Of a stretch of 64,000 bases of DNA, positions 16,041 to 25,492 are shown piece after piece (within the stretch, counting starts at the first letter, position 1; each line of letters begins with the position of its first letter). The notes under the pieces are model-generated. The model was not told where the DNA came from. It did not search any database and saw only the letters and a list, made by a program, of their open reading frames with translations. The stretch covers positions 8,746-72,745 of the forward strand of contig NZ_DASWPE010000089.1 in the NCBI RefSeq assembly GCF_036404135.1, read 5' to 3'. Position numbers and translations under genes: made by a program. Source of the stretch: Rhodopseudomonas_A sp036404135. Its GTDB lineage: Bacteria > Pseudomonadota > Alphaproteobacteria > Rhizobiales > Xanthobacteraceae.

Positions 16041-17813
16041 ATGATTTCGAAGCGATTCCGCCGGGATGAATTGCAGGTGGCGCTATTTGCCTGCGCCGCC
16101 GCGCCGTGGGCGCTGGGCGCGGTCAGCGCACTGATCAACCTGCTCTATCTCACCGGCTCGTTCTACATGCTGGAAGTCTACGACCGGGTGATTCCGAGCC
16201 GCAGCCTGCCGACGCTGGCCGGGCTGTCGATCCTGGCCGGCCTGCTGTTCGGATTTCAGGCGCTGCTGGACCTGCTACGCTCGCGGATGCTGATCCGGAT
16301 CGGGCGCTACGTCGGCCAGGATCTGAGCACGCGGGTGTTCGGCCTGCTGTCCAGGATCTCGCTGACGTCGCGCGGCGCCGGCGACGGCCTGCAGCCGCTG
16401 CGGGATCTCGACCAGCTGCGCAGCTTCCTGTCCAGCGCCGGGCCGGTGGCGTTTCTCGACCTGCCCTGGCTGCCGATCTATCTCGGCATCTGCTTTCTGT
16501 TCCACGTCTGGATCGGCGTCGCCGCGCTGCTCGGCGTGCTGTTTCTGATCGCGCTGACCTACCTGACCGATCGGCTGACCACCGAGCCGGCGCGCGCCGC
16601 CACCGAGCTGGCGGTGCGGCGCAACGCGATCGCAGAGGCGTCGCGGCGCAACGCGGAGGTGCTGCATGCGATGGGAATGACGGCGCGGATCACTTCGGTG
16701 TGGAACACCGGCAACGTGCAGTATCTGGACGCGCAGCAGCAGGCCAATGACATCAGCGGCGGCTTCGGGGCGGTGTCGAAGACGACGCGGATGGTCATTC
16801 AATCCGCCATGCTGGGGATCGGCGCCTGGCTGGTGATCCGCCAGGAGGCCACCGCCGGGGTGATCATCGCCGGCTCGATCATCGGCGGTCGCGCGCTGGC
16901 GCCGATCGATCTGGCGATCGCGCATTGGAAGAACTTCGTCTCGACCCGGCAGAGCTGGAAACGCCTCAACAAGCTGTTGGCGAAGCTGCCGGAGCCGGCA
17001 CCGCAGATGGGCCTGCCGGCGCCCTGCGCCAGCTTCGAGGCCGACAGGGTCAGCGCCACGCCGCCGGCAGATAGCCGGCTGGTGGTTCAGGACGTCTCGT
17101 TTCGGCTGGAGAAAGGCGCCGGTCTCGGCATCATCGGCCCGAGCGGCGGCGGCAAATCCTCGCTGCTGCGCTTGCTTGTCGGGATCTGGCCGGCGGCGCG
17201 CGGCACCATCCGGCTCGACGGCGCGGCGCTCGATCAGTGGACGCCCGAGGTGTTGGGCCAGCACATCGGCTATCTGCCGCAGGACGTCGAACTGCTCGCC
17301 GGAACCATCGCGCAAAACGTCGCGAGGTTCGAGCCCGCCCCCGACCCCGCCAAGATCGTGGCCGCCGCGCATTGCGCCGGGGTCCACGAGCTGATCGTGA
17401 GTCTCCCAAAGGGGTACGATACCGACATCGGCGAGAACGGCAGCGCGCTGTCGGCCGGCCAACGCCAGCGCATCGCATTGGCGCGGGCGCTGTACCGCGA
17501 TCCGTTCCTGGTGGTGCTGGACGAGCCGAACTCCAACCTTGATGCCGAGGGAGAGGAGGCGCTGAGCGGCGCCATCCTCGGCGTGCGGCAGCGCGGCGGC
17601 ATCGTGATCGTAGTGGCGCATCGGCCGAACGCGCTGGCGAGCCTCGATACCGTGATGGTCATGGTGCAAGGCCGCTGCCAGGCGATCGGGCCGAAAGACG
17701 AGATTCTGTCCAGGATGGTCCGTCGCGTCGCCCCGACACCACCGCCCGCGACGCCCCCGGCCGCCGCGGCGGCCGCCGGCTGGCGCATCCGTAACGAAAT
17801 GCCGGGACGATGA
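16041..17813 (+). CDS. Type I secretion ABC transporter/permease (PrtD/LapB-like family)
   Basis: Inner-membrane exporter of 590 residues with a fused transmembrane and ATPase domain. The N-terminal half has about six hydrophobic segments (LLYLTGSFYMLEVYDRV is the characteristic family opening). Walker A is GPSGGGKSS near residue 370, the signature is LSAGQRQRIALARALY, Walker B is LVVLDEPNSNLD and the H-loop is VIVVAHR. No N-terminal C39 peptidase-like domain is present, as in the PrtD group. I took the ATG at 16041; the open frame begins at a TTG 18 codons earlier. It overlaps the HlyD gene by four bases. Confidence 0.88.
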   Translation: MISKRFRRDELQVALFACAAAPWALGAVSALINLLYLTGSFYMLEVYDRVIPSRSLPTLAGLSILAGLLFGFQALLDLLRSRMLIRIGRYVGQDLSTRVFGLLSRISLTSRGAGDGLQPLRDLDQLRSFLSSAGPVAFLDLPWLPIYLGICFLFHVWIGVAALLGVLFLIALTYLTDRLTTEPARAATELAVRRNAIAEASRRNAEVLHAMGMTARITSVWNTGNVQYLDAQQQANDISGGFGAVSKTTRMVIQSAMLGIGAWLVIRQEATAGVIIAGSIIGGRALAPIDLAIAHWKNFVSTRQSWKRLNKLLAKLPEPAPQMGLPAPCASFEADRVSATPPADSRLVVQDVSFRLEKGAGLGIIGPSGGGKSSLLRLLVGIWPAARGTIRLDGAALDQWTPEVLGQHIGYLPQDVELLAGTIAQNVARFEPAPDPAKIVAAAHCAGVHELIVSLPKGYDTDIGENGSALSAGQRQRIALARALYRDPFLVVLDEPNSNLDAEGEEALSGAILGVRQRGGIVIVVAHRPNALASLDTVMVMVQGRCQAIGPKDEILSRMVRRVAPTPPPATPPAAAAAAGWRIRNEMPGR

Positions 17814-19117
17814 CCACGCCCCTCGCCAATATCAGGGGTTCGCTCACCCGGCACATCTGGGCGGCCGGGATCGCGTCCGGCGTGCTGATTTTCGGCCTCG
17901 GCGGCTGGGCGACGACAACGGAATTCTCCGGCGCCGTGATCGCGCAGGGCCTGCTGGTGGTGGATTCCAACGTCAAGAAGGTCCAGCACCCGACCGGCGG
18001 CGTGGTCGGCGAGGTTCGGGTCAAGGAAGGCGACCTCGTCGACGCCGGGGATATCCTGCTGCGCCTCGACGAAACCCAGACCCGCGCCAACGTCGCGATC
18101 ATCACCAAGGCGCTGGACGAACTGGCGGCTCGGCAAGCCCGCGAGGAGGCCGAACGCGACGGCGAGGACGTCGTCGCGTTCCCGCCCGGCCTGCTGGATC
18201 GGATCGGCAGCCCCGACGTCGCCAAGGCGATCCGCGGTGAGCGCACCCAGTTCGAGGTCCGCCGCCAGACCCGCAACGGCCAGCGCTCGCAGCTTCGCGA
18301 ACGCGTCGCGCAATTGCGCGAGGAGATCGCCGGCTACGAGGCTCAGATCGGCTCCAAGCTCAAGCAGAGCGAATGGATCATCAAGGAACTGGAAGGCGTC
18401 GACCGGCTCTGGAAACAGAACCTGGTGCCCTATACCCGCGTCACCACGCTGGAACGCGAAAAGGAACGGCTGGACGGCGAACGCGGCCAGCTTCTAGCCT
18501 CGATCGCGCAGTCGAAAGGCAAGATCACCGAAACCGAAATCCAGATCCTGCAGATCGATCAGGACATGCGCACCGAGGTCGGCAAGGACCTCGCCGACAT
18601 CCGCGGCAAGATCGCCGAACTGGTGGAGAAGAAGGTCGCCGCCGAGGACCTGCTGCGGCGGATCGACATCCGCGCGCCGCAGGCCGGGCGCGTGCTGCAG
18701 CTCAGCATCCATACCGTCGGCGGGGTGATTTCCGCCGGCGAGCAGATAATGCTGATCGTCCCCAACAAGGACATGCTCAGCGTCGAGGTCCGACTACAGC
18801 CGCAGGATATCGACCAGGTCGAGCTCGACCAGCTCGCGCTGATCCGCTTTTCATCGTTCAGCCAGCGTAGCGTTCCGGAGCTGATCGGCAGCGTGAAGCA
18901 GATTTCGGCCGACGTCAGCGAGGACCAGAAGAACGGCAGCCGCTACTACACGCTGCGGATCGGTGTGCCGGAGGACGAAATCAAACGGCTCGGCGGGCTG
19001 AAGCTGATCCCGGGCATGCCTGTCGAAGCCTTCGTGCAGACCACGCCGCGCACCGTGATGAGCTTTTTGACCAAGCCGCTGAACGACCAGATCGCCCACG
19101 CCTTCCGGGAAAAGTGA
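17810..19117 (+). CDS. HlyD-family membrane fusion protein of type I secretion
   Basis: Periplasmic adaptor of 435 residues that links the ABC exporter to a TolC-type channel. One transmembrane segment lies at about residues 15-37, then a lipoyl-like half (GLLVVDSNVKKVQHPTGGVVGEV) and a long alpha-helical hairpin region at roughly 95-275. The second lipoyl half and beta-barrel follow, with IRAPQAGRVLQLSIHTVGGVI and a C-terminal GMPVEAFVQT. This is the standard HlyD/PrtE order and length. Neither a TolC gene nor an RTX-like substrate is adjacent. The gene to its right is convergent, with a gap of only 22 bp. Confidence 0.9.
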   Translation: MTTPLANIRGSLTRHIWAAGIASGVLIFGLGGWATTTEFSGAVIAQGLLVVDSNVKKVQHPTGGVVGEVRVKEGDLVDAGDILLRLDETQTRANVAIITKALDELAARQAREEAERDGEDVVAFPPGLLDRIGSPDVAKAIRGERTQFEVRRQTRNGQRSQLRERVAQLREEIAGYEAQIGSKLKQSEWIIKELEGVDRLWKQNLVPYTRVTTLEREKERLDGERGQLLASIAQSKGKITETEIQILQIDQDMRTEVGKDLADIRGKIAELVEKKVAAEDLLRRIDIRAPQAGRVLQLSIHTVGGVISAGEQIMLIVPNKDMLSVEVRLQPQDIDQVELDQLALIRFSSFSQRSVPELIGSVKQISADVSEDQKNGSRYYTLRIGVPEDEIKRLGGLKLIPGMPVEAFVQTTPRTVMSFLTKPLNDQIAHAFREK

Positions 19118-19139
19118 CCGGCTCGCCCGCGTGACAGCG

Positions 19140-20795
19140 TCAGCGCTTGAGAAACTCGTCCCAGTCGCGATACCAGACAAAATTCGGGCGATACACCGGA
19201 TAGGGTGACGGCTCCATGCCGACGATCACCAGATCGGACTTCTTCACCCGCACCGCCGACGGCCCATACATCAGATCGATGCTGTCGGCGTCGATCTCCT
19301 TGTAGTCCGACCCGATCGCCTGAAAGCCCAGCACCAGCCACAGATAATAGTGGGTGGTCCACATCACCGCCAGCGGATGATTGACCGCGGATTCGTAGGG
19401 CGATCCCAGCGCCGGATAGTTGCCGCTGACGCGCGGCACGCCGATCTCCGGCAACTGGTTGTAGATCAGCACCGCGGTCTTGCCCTGCTGCCTGGCGGCG
19501 ATCAGCCGGCCGACCTTGTCGTTGAAATCGGCGTCGACGCTCTGCCTGAGCGACCACAGGCCGAGCGTGGTGATGCACAAAAGCACCACGCAGCTCAATG
19601 CCGCCACCAGCCGCGGCCGCCGCAGCAGGCTGCCGAGCAGCAGAACCAGCGTCACCACCAGCACGGCGCCGACCGGAGGCATGTAGCGCAGCGTGAAGGG
19701 TGGCGCGCCGGTGGCGACGTAAAGCAGAAAATACAGCGAGAACGTGCTGGCCGCGAACAACAGCGCGGCGATCAGGGGCGTGGCGGCGATCCGGCCCGGC
19801 TGCCGGGGCAACCACAGCGCGACGCCGCCCAGCGCAATAAGCGCACCCCAGAACAATGGATTACTGTAGATCTCCATGCCGGCGACCAACCCGCCCGGCA
19901 TGTCGAAATCCCGATAGTCCAGCCCGACGCTGGCGCGGCCATCGTGGAAGATGCGGTCGAACACGTGGATCGCCCGATACCAGGCGTCATCAAACGACGC
20001 CGGCGCGACGAAGGTCCAGCGCGACAGCGTCGGATCATACAGCACCGAGCGCTGATACACGATATAGGCCGCGAGCAGCAACGACACCGCCGCCAACTGA
20101 TAAAGGAACGGCCGCTTTCGCTCGGCGCCGACGATGCCGAGCAGCAACAGCAGGTAGATGCTCGGGATCGCGGCCTCCCCCATCAGCCATGCCGCGTTCA
20201 ACAGCGCGGCGCCGATCACCCACGGGGTCTTTGGCCGGTTCAGCGCCAGGCCGATCCAGATGAACAGGAAGAGGAATGGGCCGACCGTGTAGAGGTAGTG
20301 ATGAAAGGTGTGCGAGATCAGCAGTACGAAGGGATTGCCGAACCAGATCACCGCGATCAGCAATCGCGCCAGCGAATCCGCAACGAGCCGCGTCAGCGCC
20401 CAATATAGTGCCGCGGCGCTCGCCAATTGCAGCGCGACGATGCTGCCATACACCGCCAGCGGGCTGCGCCCCAGCGCTTCGATTTCGAGATACTGGATGA
20501 CCCGGGCGAGACCATAGGTGCGGAATTGGCCGCGGCCGACGTCGCCATTGGACAGCAGCAGCCACAGCCGCTGCGGCAGCGGCAACGCCTTGAGGTCGTC
20601 GAAATAGCCGGTGTTGAACACGATATCATCGTTGTTCAGGTGCGACGCCGAGACGTACAGACCGACGATCAACAGCAGCGCAAGCGTCAGCAGCGCGAGA
20701 AATACCCGGGTTGTCAAATTGCGAGGCCCCCATTGTGGTGACGATCCAAAGCCGTCGTTGTGGCGGCTGTCGGCCGCGGAACGCGAAACTGTCAT
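19140..20795 (-). CDS. Polytopic membrane protein, GT-C-like, family B copy 1
   Basis: 551-residue protein with about ten hydrophobic segments. After the first one it has NDDIVF (Asp56-Asp57), the place where GT-C glycosyltransferases keep their catalytic acidic pair. Other landmarks are QFRTYGLARVIQYLE, HTFHHYLYT and MGEAAIP, and a soluble C-terminus ending RDWDEFLKR. All of these recur in the gene at 25493, so the two are paralogues. A transfer of a sugar from polyprenyl phosphate is plausible but not shown. I chose the ATG at 20795, 11 bp after the upstream gene's stop; the open frame extends to 20849, inside that gene. Confidence 0.7.
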   Translation of the reverse strand: MTVSRSAADSRHNDGFGSSPQWGPRNLTTRVFLALLTLALLLIVGLYVSASHLNNDDIVFNTGYFDDLKALPLPQRLWLLLSNGDVGRGQFRTYGLARVIQYLEIEALGRSPLAVYGSIVALQLASAAALYWALTRLVADSLARLLIAVIWFGNPFVLLISHTFHHYLYTVGPFLFLFIWIGLALNRPKTPWVIGAALLNAAWLMGEAAIPSIYLLLLLGIVGAERKRPFLYQLAAVSLLLAAYIVYQRSVLYDPTLSRWTFVAPASFDDAWYRAIHVFDRIFHDGRASVGLDYRDFDMPGGLVAGMEIYSNPLFWGALIALGGVALWLPRQPGRIAATPLIAALLFAASTFSLYFLLYVATGAPPFTLRYMPPVGAVLVVTLVLLLGSLLRRPRLVAALSCVVLLCITTLGLWSLRQSVDADFNDKVGRLIAARQQGKTAVLIYNQLPEIGVPRVSGNYPALGSPYESAVNHPLAVMWTTHYYLWLVLGFQAIGSDYKEIDADSIDLMYGPSAVRVKKSDLVIVGMEPSPYPVYRPNFVWYRDWDEFLKR

Positions 20796-20805
20796 CGCGG
20801 ATCTG

Positions 20806-22917
20806 TCATCGGATTGGTTCGGGAATGGCCAGCACCAGGCGGTGGCCATCCCAATCCGTGGCGCCGCCCTCGGTCGCCAGCGGCACGCTGCCGGCTTCGG
20901 CGGAGTAAACGCCGAACCCGATCCGCTTGGCCCGCGCCAGCACGTCGGGCTGGATCACGAAGCGCTGCTCGCGCACCTGAACCTTGGCCGGATCGGCACA
21001 TTGCTGACAGAAGGCGCGGTCGAGATTGCCGATGATGTTGCCGGCATCGTCCAGCACGTGAAAGAAAATCGTCTCTGCCGGGATCGGCGGCCCGATCCGG
21101 CGGAACAGCATTTTTACGATCAGCCTCTCTCCATCGCGCGCGAATTCCGGCAGCGTCGATTCGTAGCGGCCGCCATAACGCAACGGCGCCGGCGCGGGCG
21201 TGGGCGCCGCCTGCCCGCCGCCGTCGTCGTGACCGGGAACCAGCAGCATGAAACGGCTGCCATTGGGCTGCGTCACCGCGAGGTCGATCTTCCGATAGCC
21301 GCCACCACGCAATAGCAGCTCGACCGTCTCCGGAACCAGCCTGCCGAGAAACGCCGGCTCATAGGGCGGGGTCTTGTACAACAACGCGGCCGGCGCGACG
21401 CTCTTGACGAACTCCAGCATGTTGCGCTGCGCTGCGTCTCCGTCCGTCATCCACGTGGCGAAGGTCGTGTAAATGCGGTCGGTGCCCTGCAGCCGGGATT
21501 GGAACGTCAACAGCGCGCCCTGGAAATCCGGCGCGCCGCCGAGCAGGATCACCGGGCCGGCGCCGGCGTTGCGGTCGACCTCGCGGATCAATTCCGCGAT
21601 GTCGTCGCGCCGGGCCGGTTCCAGCGGCAGGATCGAGTAACGTTCATTGATCCGACCGTGGCTGTAGCTCCAGGCGACCAGTCCTCTCGCGCTCGGTGCA
21701 AGCAGGTTGTTGGCGATCGCGTATTTGATGCCCGGCACGATCGACAGCGCCACCAGCAGGCACGCGGCGACCGCAATCCGTCCGCGGCACAGCGCGACCA
21801 GCCCTAATCCGGCGAGACAGAACAGCGTCACCTCGCCGGGATAGGCGTAGCGTTCGATCTTGAAGTTGCTGAACGCCACGATCGACAGCGGCACCAGATA
21901 TCCCGCCGCCAGCAGCGCCAGCCATTTCAACGACGAGCTGCGACTGAGCCCGCAGATCCCGACGGCGGCCAGCGCCAGCAGGTTGAGCAGCAGGAATTCG
22001 TACTGATGCGCCAGTCCGAACACGAACAGAAACGAGCTGCGCAGATCCAGCGCGCCGCCAAACCCGTAAACGCTGGCGAGCTGTGCCGAGGCCAGGAAGC
22101 GGGTCTGCTCGACGATCGTATGAAAATTGCGGATCAGAAACGGCGCCACCACCAGCAACGGCAGGGCGACAATCAGCACAGCTTCGGTGGCCGCCCGGCG
22201 CCAATCGCGGCTCGGCCACCATCGCGCCAGCACCAGGCCCGCGGCGACGATCGCCAGCGCCGGGAAAGTAATCTTGGCCAGGAAGCCGGCGGTGATGCTG
22301 GCGCCGAGCGCCAGCGCCCACAGCGAGCCGCCGCGCAGAAAATAGCGCATCGCCGCGGCGTTCAGCACCGCAACGCTGACCACTAAAGGAAACTCGGCGA
22401 GAAACTTGTTGGACTGATAGCCGGTCGCCGGATACAGCACGAAAAATAGCGCCGCGGCCACGCCGGCCAGCCCGGCCTGGCGGTCGCCAAAGCCGAGACC
22501 GTGCTTGGCCAGATGGTAGGTAAAATCATAAAACGCCCACACCGCCAGCAGGCACAGCACGGCGAACGGCGCGATGGCGGCATCGGCCGACGGGCCGAAC
22601 AGCCAGAAACCGGGCTGCGCGATCAATGCCAACAGGCCAACGCGGCCGGGATTGGTGGTGAGAAAGGCGTGATAAAACGCCAGCAGCCCGCCGCTTTTGG
22701 CGGCCTGATACTCGCCGAGGCCGTCGAGCAGATACATCGCCTCGTCCCACTCCGGCGGCGCCCGGTCGAGCATCTGCCAGCGGACGAACAGCGCCGCGAA
22801 CACCACCGCGAGCAGCGCCGCGGCCCAGCGGGCGGAGCCGGTCCGCGGCTGTGCGGAAAACTGCAGACGACCGAAGCCGGCGTCCCGGCCTGCCGCATCG
22901 GCCAACGGGCCTGACAT
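20806..22917 (-). CDS. Polytopic GT-C-like membrane protein, family A copy 1, with C-terminal soluble module
   Basis: 703-residue protein. A first membrane segment at about 31-50 is followed by WDEAMY (Asp58-Glu59), resembling the ArnT/PMT acidic motif. About ten further hydrophobic segments extend to residue 420. The remaining 280 residues are soluble and end in a compact module with CQQC at 637, GFGVYS and TDWDG. The plus-strand neighbour at 23332 is a full-length paralogue. The start is the ATG at 22917, with GGAGGAA ten bases upstream; the open frame reaches 22977 without a better signal. A glycosyltransferase using a lipid-linked donor is the best guess. Confidence 0.75.
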   Translation of the reverse strand: MSGPLADAAGRDAGFGRLQFSAQPRTGSARWAAALLAVVFAALFVRWQMLDRAPPEWDEAMYLLDGLGEYQAAKSGGLLAFYHAFLTTNPGRVGLLALIAQPGFWLFGPSADAAIAPFAVLCLLAVWAFYDFTYHLAKHGLGFGDRQAGLAGVAAALFFVLYPATGYQSNKFLAEFPLVVSVAVLNAAAMRYFLRGGSLWALALGASITAGFLAKITFPALAIVAAGLVLARWWPSRDWRRAATEAVLIVALPLLVVAPFLIRNFHTIVEQTRFLASAQLASVYGFGGALDLRSSFLFVFGLAHQYEFLLLNLLALAAVGICGLSRSSSLKWLALLAAGYLVPLSIVAFSNFKIERYAYPGEVTLFCLAGLGLVALCRGRIAVAACLLVALSIVPGIKYAIANNLLAPSARGLVAWSYSHGRINERYSILPLEPARRDDIAELIREVDRNAGAGPVILLGGAPDFQGALLTFQSRLQGTDRIYTTFATWMTDGDAAQRNMLEFVKSVAPAALLYKTPPYEPAFLGRLVPETVELLLRGGGYRKIDLAVTQPNGSRFMLLVPGHDDGGGQAAPTPAPAPLRYGGRYESTLPEFARDGERLIVKMLFRRIGPPIPAETIFFHVLDDAGNIIGNLDRAFCQQCADPAKVQVREQRFVIQPDVLARAKRIGFGVYSAEAGSVPLATEGGATDWDGHRLVLAIPEPIR

Positions 22918-23331
22918 CAACCCAATTCCTCCGCTCGCCGCCGCTGCACTGCCGAAACGCGCGCACCGCGCCCGCACGATCGGCGCTTTTCGGGAAAGCT
23001 ACGCACGGCATACATGCGCAAAAATCAATGTGCAACGTTTACCGGGCGCGCGGCCGGCGCAAATTTCCCAATCGCGGCGGCGGCCATTTCCCTATATTTC
23101 GCGAGGCCACGGTCGCGCGGGCGGACATCGCCGCGCCGAGCAACCACGGATTCGCCGCGGTCATGATTAGCGCGAACCACGCGAGGCGCGCCGTGCCGTT
23201 GAGCAGCCCCATCTCGACGGTTGGGCAGCTCTGCGCCACGACGGCGCGCACAACCCGCACTTTGCACGCGACCGGCAATGCGCTATCTGAAACGCGCGCA
23301 GATTCGCTGATCCAGCGATGGCAAGGCGGTA
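22918..23331. other. Divergent promoter region between family A paralogues
   Basis: These 414 bp separate two paralogous genes transcribed away from each other. I see no gene. It includes an A-rich patch near 23010-23030 (CGCAAAAATCAATG), which may lie in the promoter of one of the two. Confidence 0.4.
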
Positions 23332-25392
23332 ATGGTTCGTCTCCAAGCAGTCCCAAAAGCTGTGATCCGCCCGGCGATCTCGGCGGCGGGTGCCACGGCG
23401 TTGCTGGCGCTTTGCTGCGCGCTATTGTTCTGGCGTTGGCAAGCGCTCGACCAAAGACCGCCGAAATTCGACGAGTCCTCCTACCTGCTGGCAGGGCTGA
23501 TCGAATACAAGGCGCTGCTCTCCGGATCGCTGTCGAATTTCATCCACGCCTATCTCACCGTCGACCCCGGCCGCGGCGGTCTGCCAAGCCTGCTCACCTT
23601 GCCCGGCTTCTTGCTGTTCGGTCCCTCCCCCGACGCTGCCATTGCGATCTTCGTTCTGTTCTGGCCTTTGGCGATCTTTGCGCTCTACGACGCCACCAAG
23701 ACCCTCGGCATGTCCGTGCTCGGCCTGTCGGCGCCCGCGGCGGCGATTTCGGGTTTTCTTGGTTGCCTGCTGTTCGCGATCTACCCGGCGACGCAATATC
23801 TCTCCAATACCTTCCTGATCGAGTTTCCGCTGATCACTTTTGTGCTGCTCGGCTATGCGGCGGGGCTGCGCTACTTCCAATCCGGCAGCCGGCGTTGGGC
23901 GCTGCTGTTTGGCGCCGCGGTGCTGGGCTGCGTGCTCGCCAAGGTCACTGCGCCGGCGTTTCTGATCGGGCCGGCGCTGCCGATCCTGTGGCGATGGACG
24001 CAACGCCGAGCCGCCGGTGAAATCCTGATCGGTCTGGCGCTGATCGCGCTGCCGAGCCTGCTGCTGGCCGCTCCATCCTATGTCATCAACTGGCGTGCGG
24101 TGCTCGAAACCACCCGCTTCTTGAGCTCCGCCGGCGTCGCTGCGGTATACGCCAAAGGCGGCGCGGGCGATCCGATCGGCGCCTTGCGCTTCATCTGGCG
24201 CCTGCTCAACGGCTACGAATTCCTGCTGTGCGCGCTGGCGCTCTCGGCGGCGGTCGGCTACGGCCTGATCTGCAGAGCCGCGCCAAGGCTGCTGTTCCTT
24301 GCGATGACGGCGGCAGGATTCGTGTTGCCGCTGGCCATCGTGGCGCTGAGCAATTTCAAGGACGAGCGCTACGCCTATCCGGGCTACGGCCCGCTGTTTC
24401 TCGGCGCCGGCCTCGGCCTCGGCCTGCTGTGGACGGCGCGGAGCCGCGCGAGCCGCGTGCTGATCGGCGCCAGCCTGCTCGCACCGCTGATCAACGCCGC
24501 CCTGGTCGCAGCGCTGTTGCCCGAGGCGATGCGACTTCCGTTGTCGCGTTACCCGCTCGAAATGGCGCCGCCGTCGCCCGACCGCCGCGACTGGCACGTC
24601 GCCGAGATCGTCGCGGAGACCGAAACGCTGACCACCGGCGGGCCGATCTATCAGCTCGGCGGCAGTCCGGCCTTTCACGCCGCGCTGTTCAATTTCGTCA
24701 GCCTGCTGCGCGGCAACGGCCGATCCTGGACCGGATTTCCGTTCCAGTCATTTCCCCGGCTGACGGCGGCGGACATCGAAAACTCCGCGGAGCAGACCGC
24801 CTATGGCGGTGCGCTCTTGTATAAGTCGCCGCCCTACGACCCGGAATTTCTCGGCCGGTTTTCATCCGAGGTGATCGCCGCCATGGTGAGCAAGGGCTTC
24901 AGCAAGACCGAACTGCACGCCACCCAGCCCGATGGCAGCCGCTTCTTTCTGCTACGGCCGCCGTTCCCGAACGTCGAAATCACCTCGCGGCAGCCGCCTG
25001 GCACTCCGCCCTCAGGACTGCTGTTCGGACATCAATATGCCGTCACGGCTGTGAATTTCCGCCAATCCGGCGACCAGTTGATCGCGGAATTGGCGTTGCG
25101 CCGGACCGGGCCGCCGCTGCCCGCAGAAGCGATGTTCTTCCATCTCATCGACGCCAACGGGATCGTCGGCGGGCTGGACCGGCCGCTGTGTTCGGGCTGC
25201 GCCGACAGCGCCGCGGTGACCGAATGGATCGAGCGTTTCCCGATCCCGCAGCTCAATCACACAACGCCGATCCGGATCGGATTTGGCGTCTACTCGCCGC
25301 CCGCGCCGTCACTGAAGATCACCGGCGGCCCGACCGATTGGGACGGCTTACGCGCCATCGTCGATCTGCCGAAACACGCGGCGCAGAATTAG
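23332..25392 (+). CDS. Polytopic GT-C-like membrane protein, family A copy 2, with C-terminal soluble module
   Basis: 686 residues, homologous along its whole length to the 703-residue protein at 20806. Shared features include FDESSY (Asp47-Glu48) after the first membrane segment, AIYPATQYLSNTFLIEFPL, NFKDERYAYPG, and the C-terminal module with CSGC at 620, GFGVYS and TDWDG. In both proteins the first Cys of the CxxC is 67 residues from the end. The start is the ATG at 23332, after the purine-rich AAGGCGGTA. The family is not named with certainty; GT-C type (ArnT/PMT_2-like) is inferred from the topology and the acidic motif. Confidence 0.75.
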   Translation: MVRLQAVPKAVIRPAISAAGATALLALCCALLFWRWQALDQRPPKFDESSYLLAGLIEYKALLSGSLSNFIHAYLTVDPGRGGLPSLLTLPGFLLFGPSPDAAIAIFVLFWPLAIFALYDATKTLGMSVLGLSAPAAAISGFLGCLLFAIYPATQYLSNTFLIEFPLITFVLLGYAAGLRYFQSGSRRWALLFGAAVLGCVLAKVTAPAFLIGPALPILWRWTQRRAAGEILIGLALIALPSLLLAAPSYVINWRAVLETTRFLSSAGVAAVYAKGGAGDPIGALRFIWRLLNGYEFLLCALALSAAVGYGLICRAAPRLLFLAMTAAGFVLPLAIVALSNFKDERYAYPGYGPLFLGAGLGLGLLWTARSRASRVLIGASLLAPLINAALVAALLPEAMRLPLSRYPLEMAPPSPDRRDWHVAEIVAETETLTTGGPIYQLGGSPAFHAALFNFVSLLRGNGRSWTGFPFQSFPRLTAADIENSAEQTAYGGALLYKSPPYDPEFLGRFSSEVIAAMVSKGFSKTELHATQPDGSRFFLLRPPFPNVEITSRQPPGTPPSGLLFGHQYAVTAVNFRQSGDQLIAELALRRTGPPLPAEAMFFHLIDANGIVGGLDRPLCSGCADSAAVTEWIERFPIPQLNHTTPIRIGFGVYSPPAPSLKITGGPTDWDGLRAIVDLPKHAAQN

Positions 25393-25492
25393 GGCGGCGA
25401 TCACTCGACAAACAGATCCCGCATTTCATTATTTAAATTCACGATCAACCCGAGTCCCACTTGAATCGGAATACCCGCGCGGTCGGCGACAA

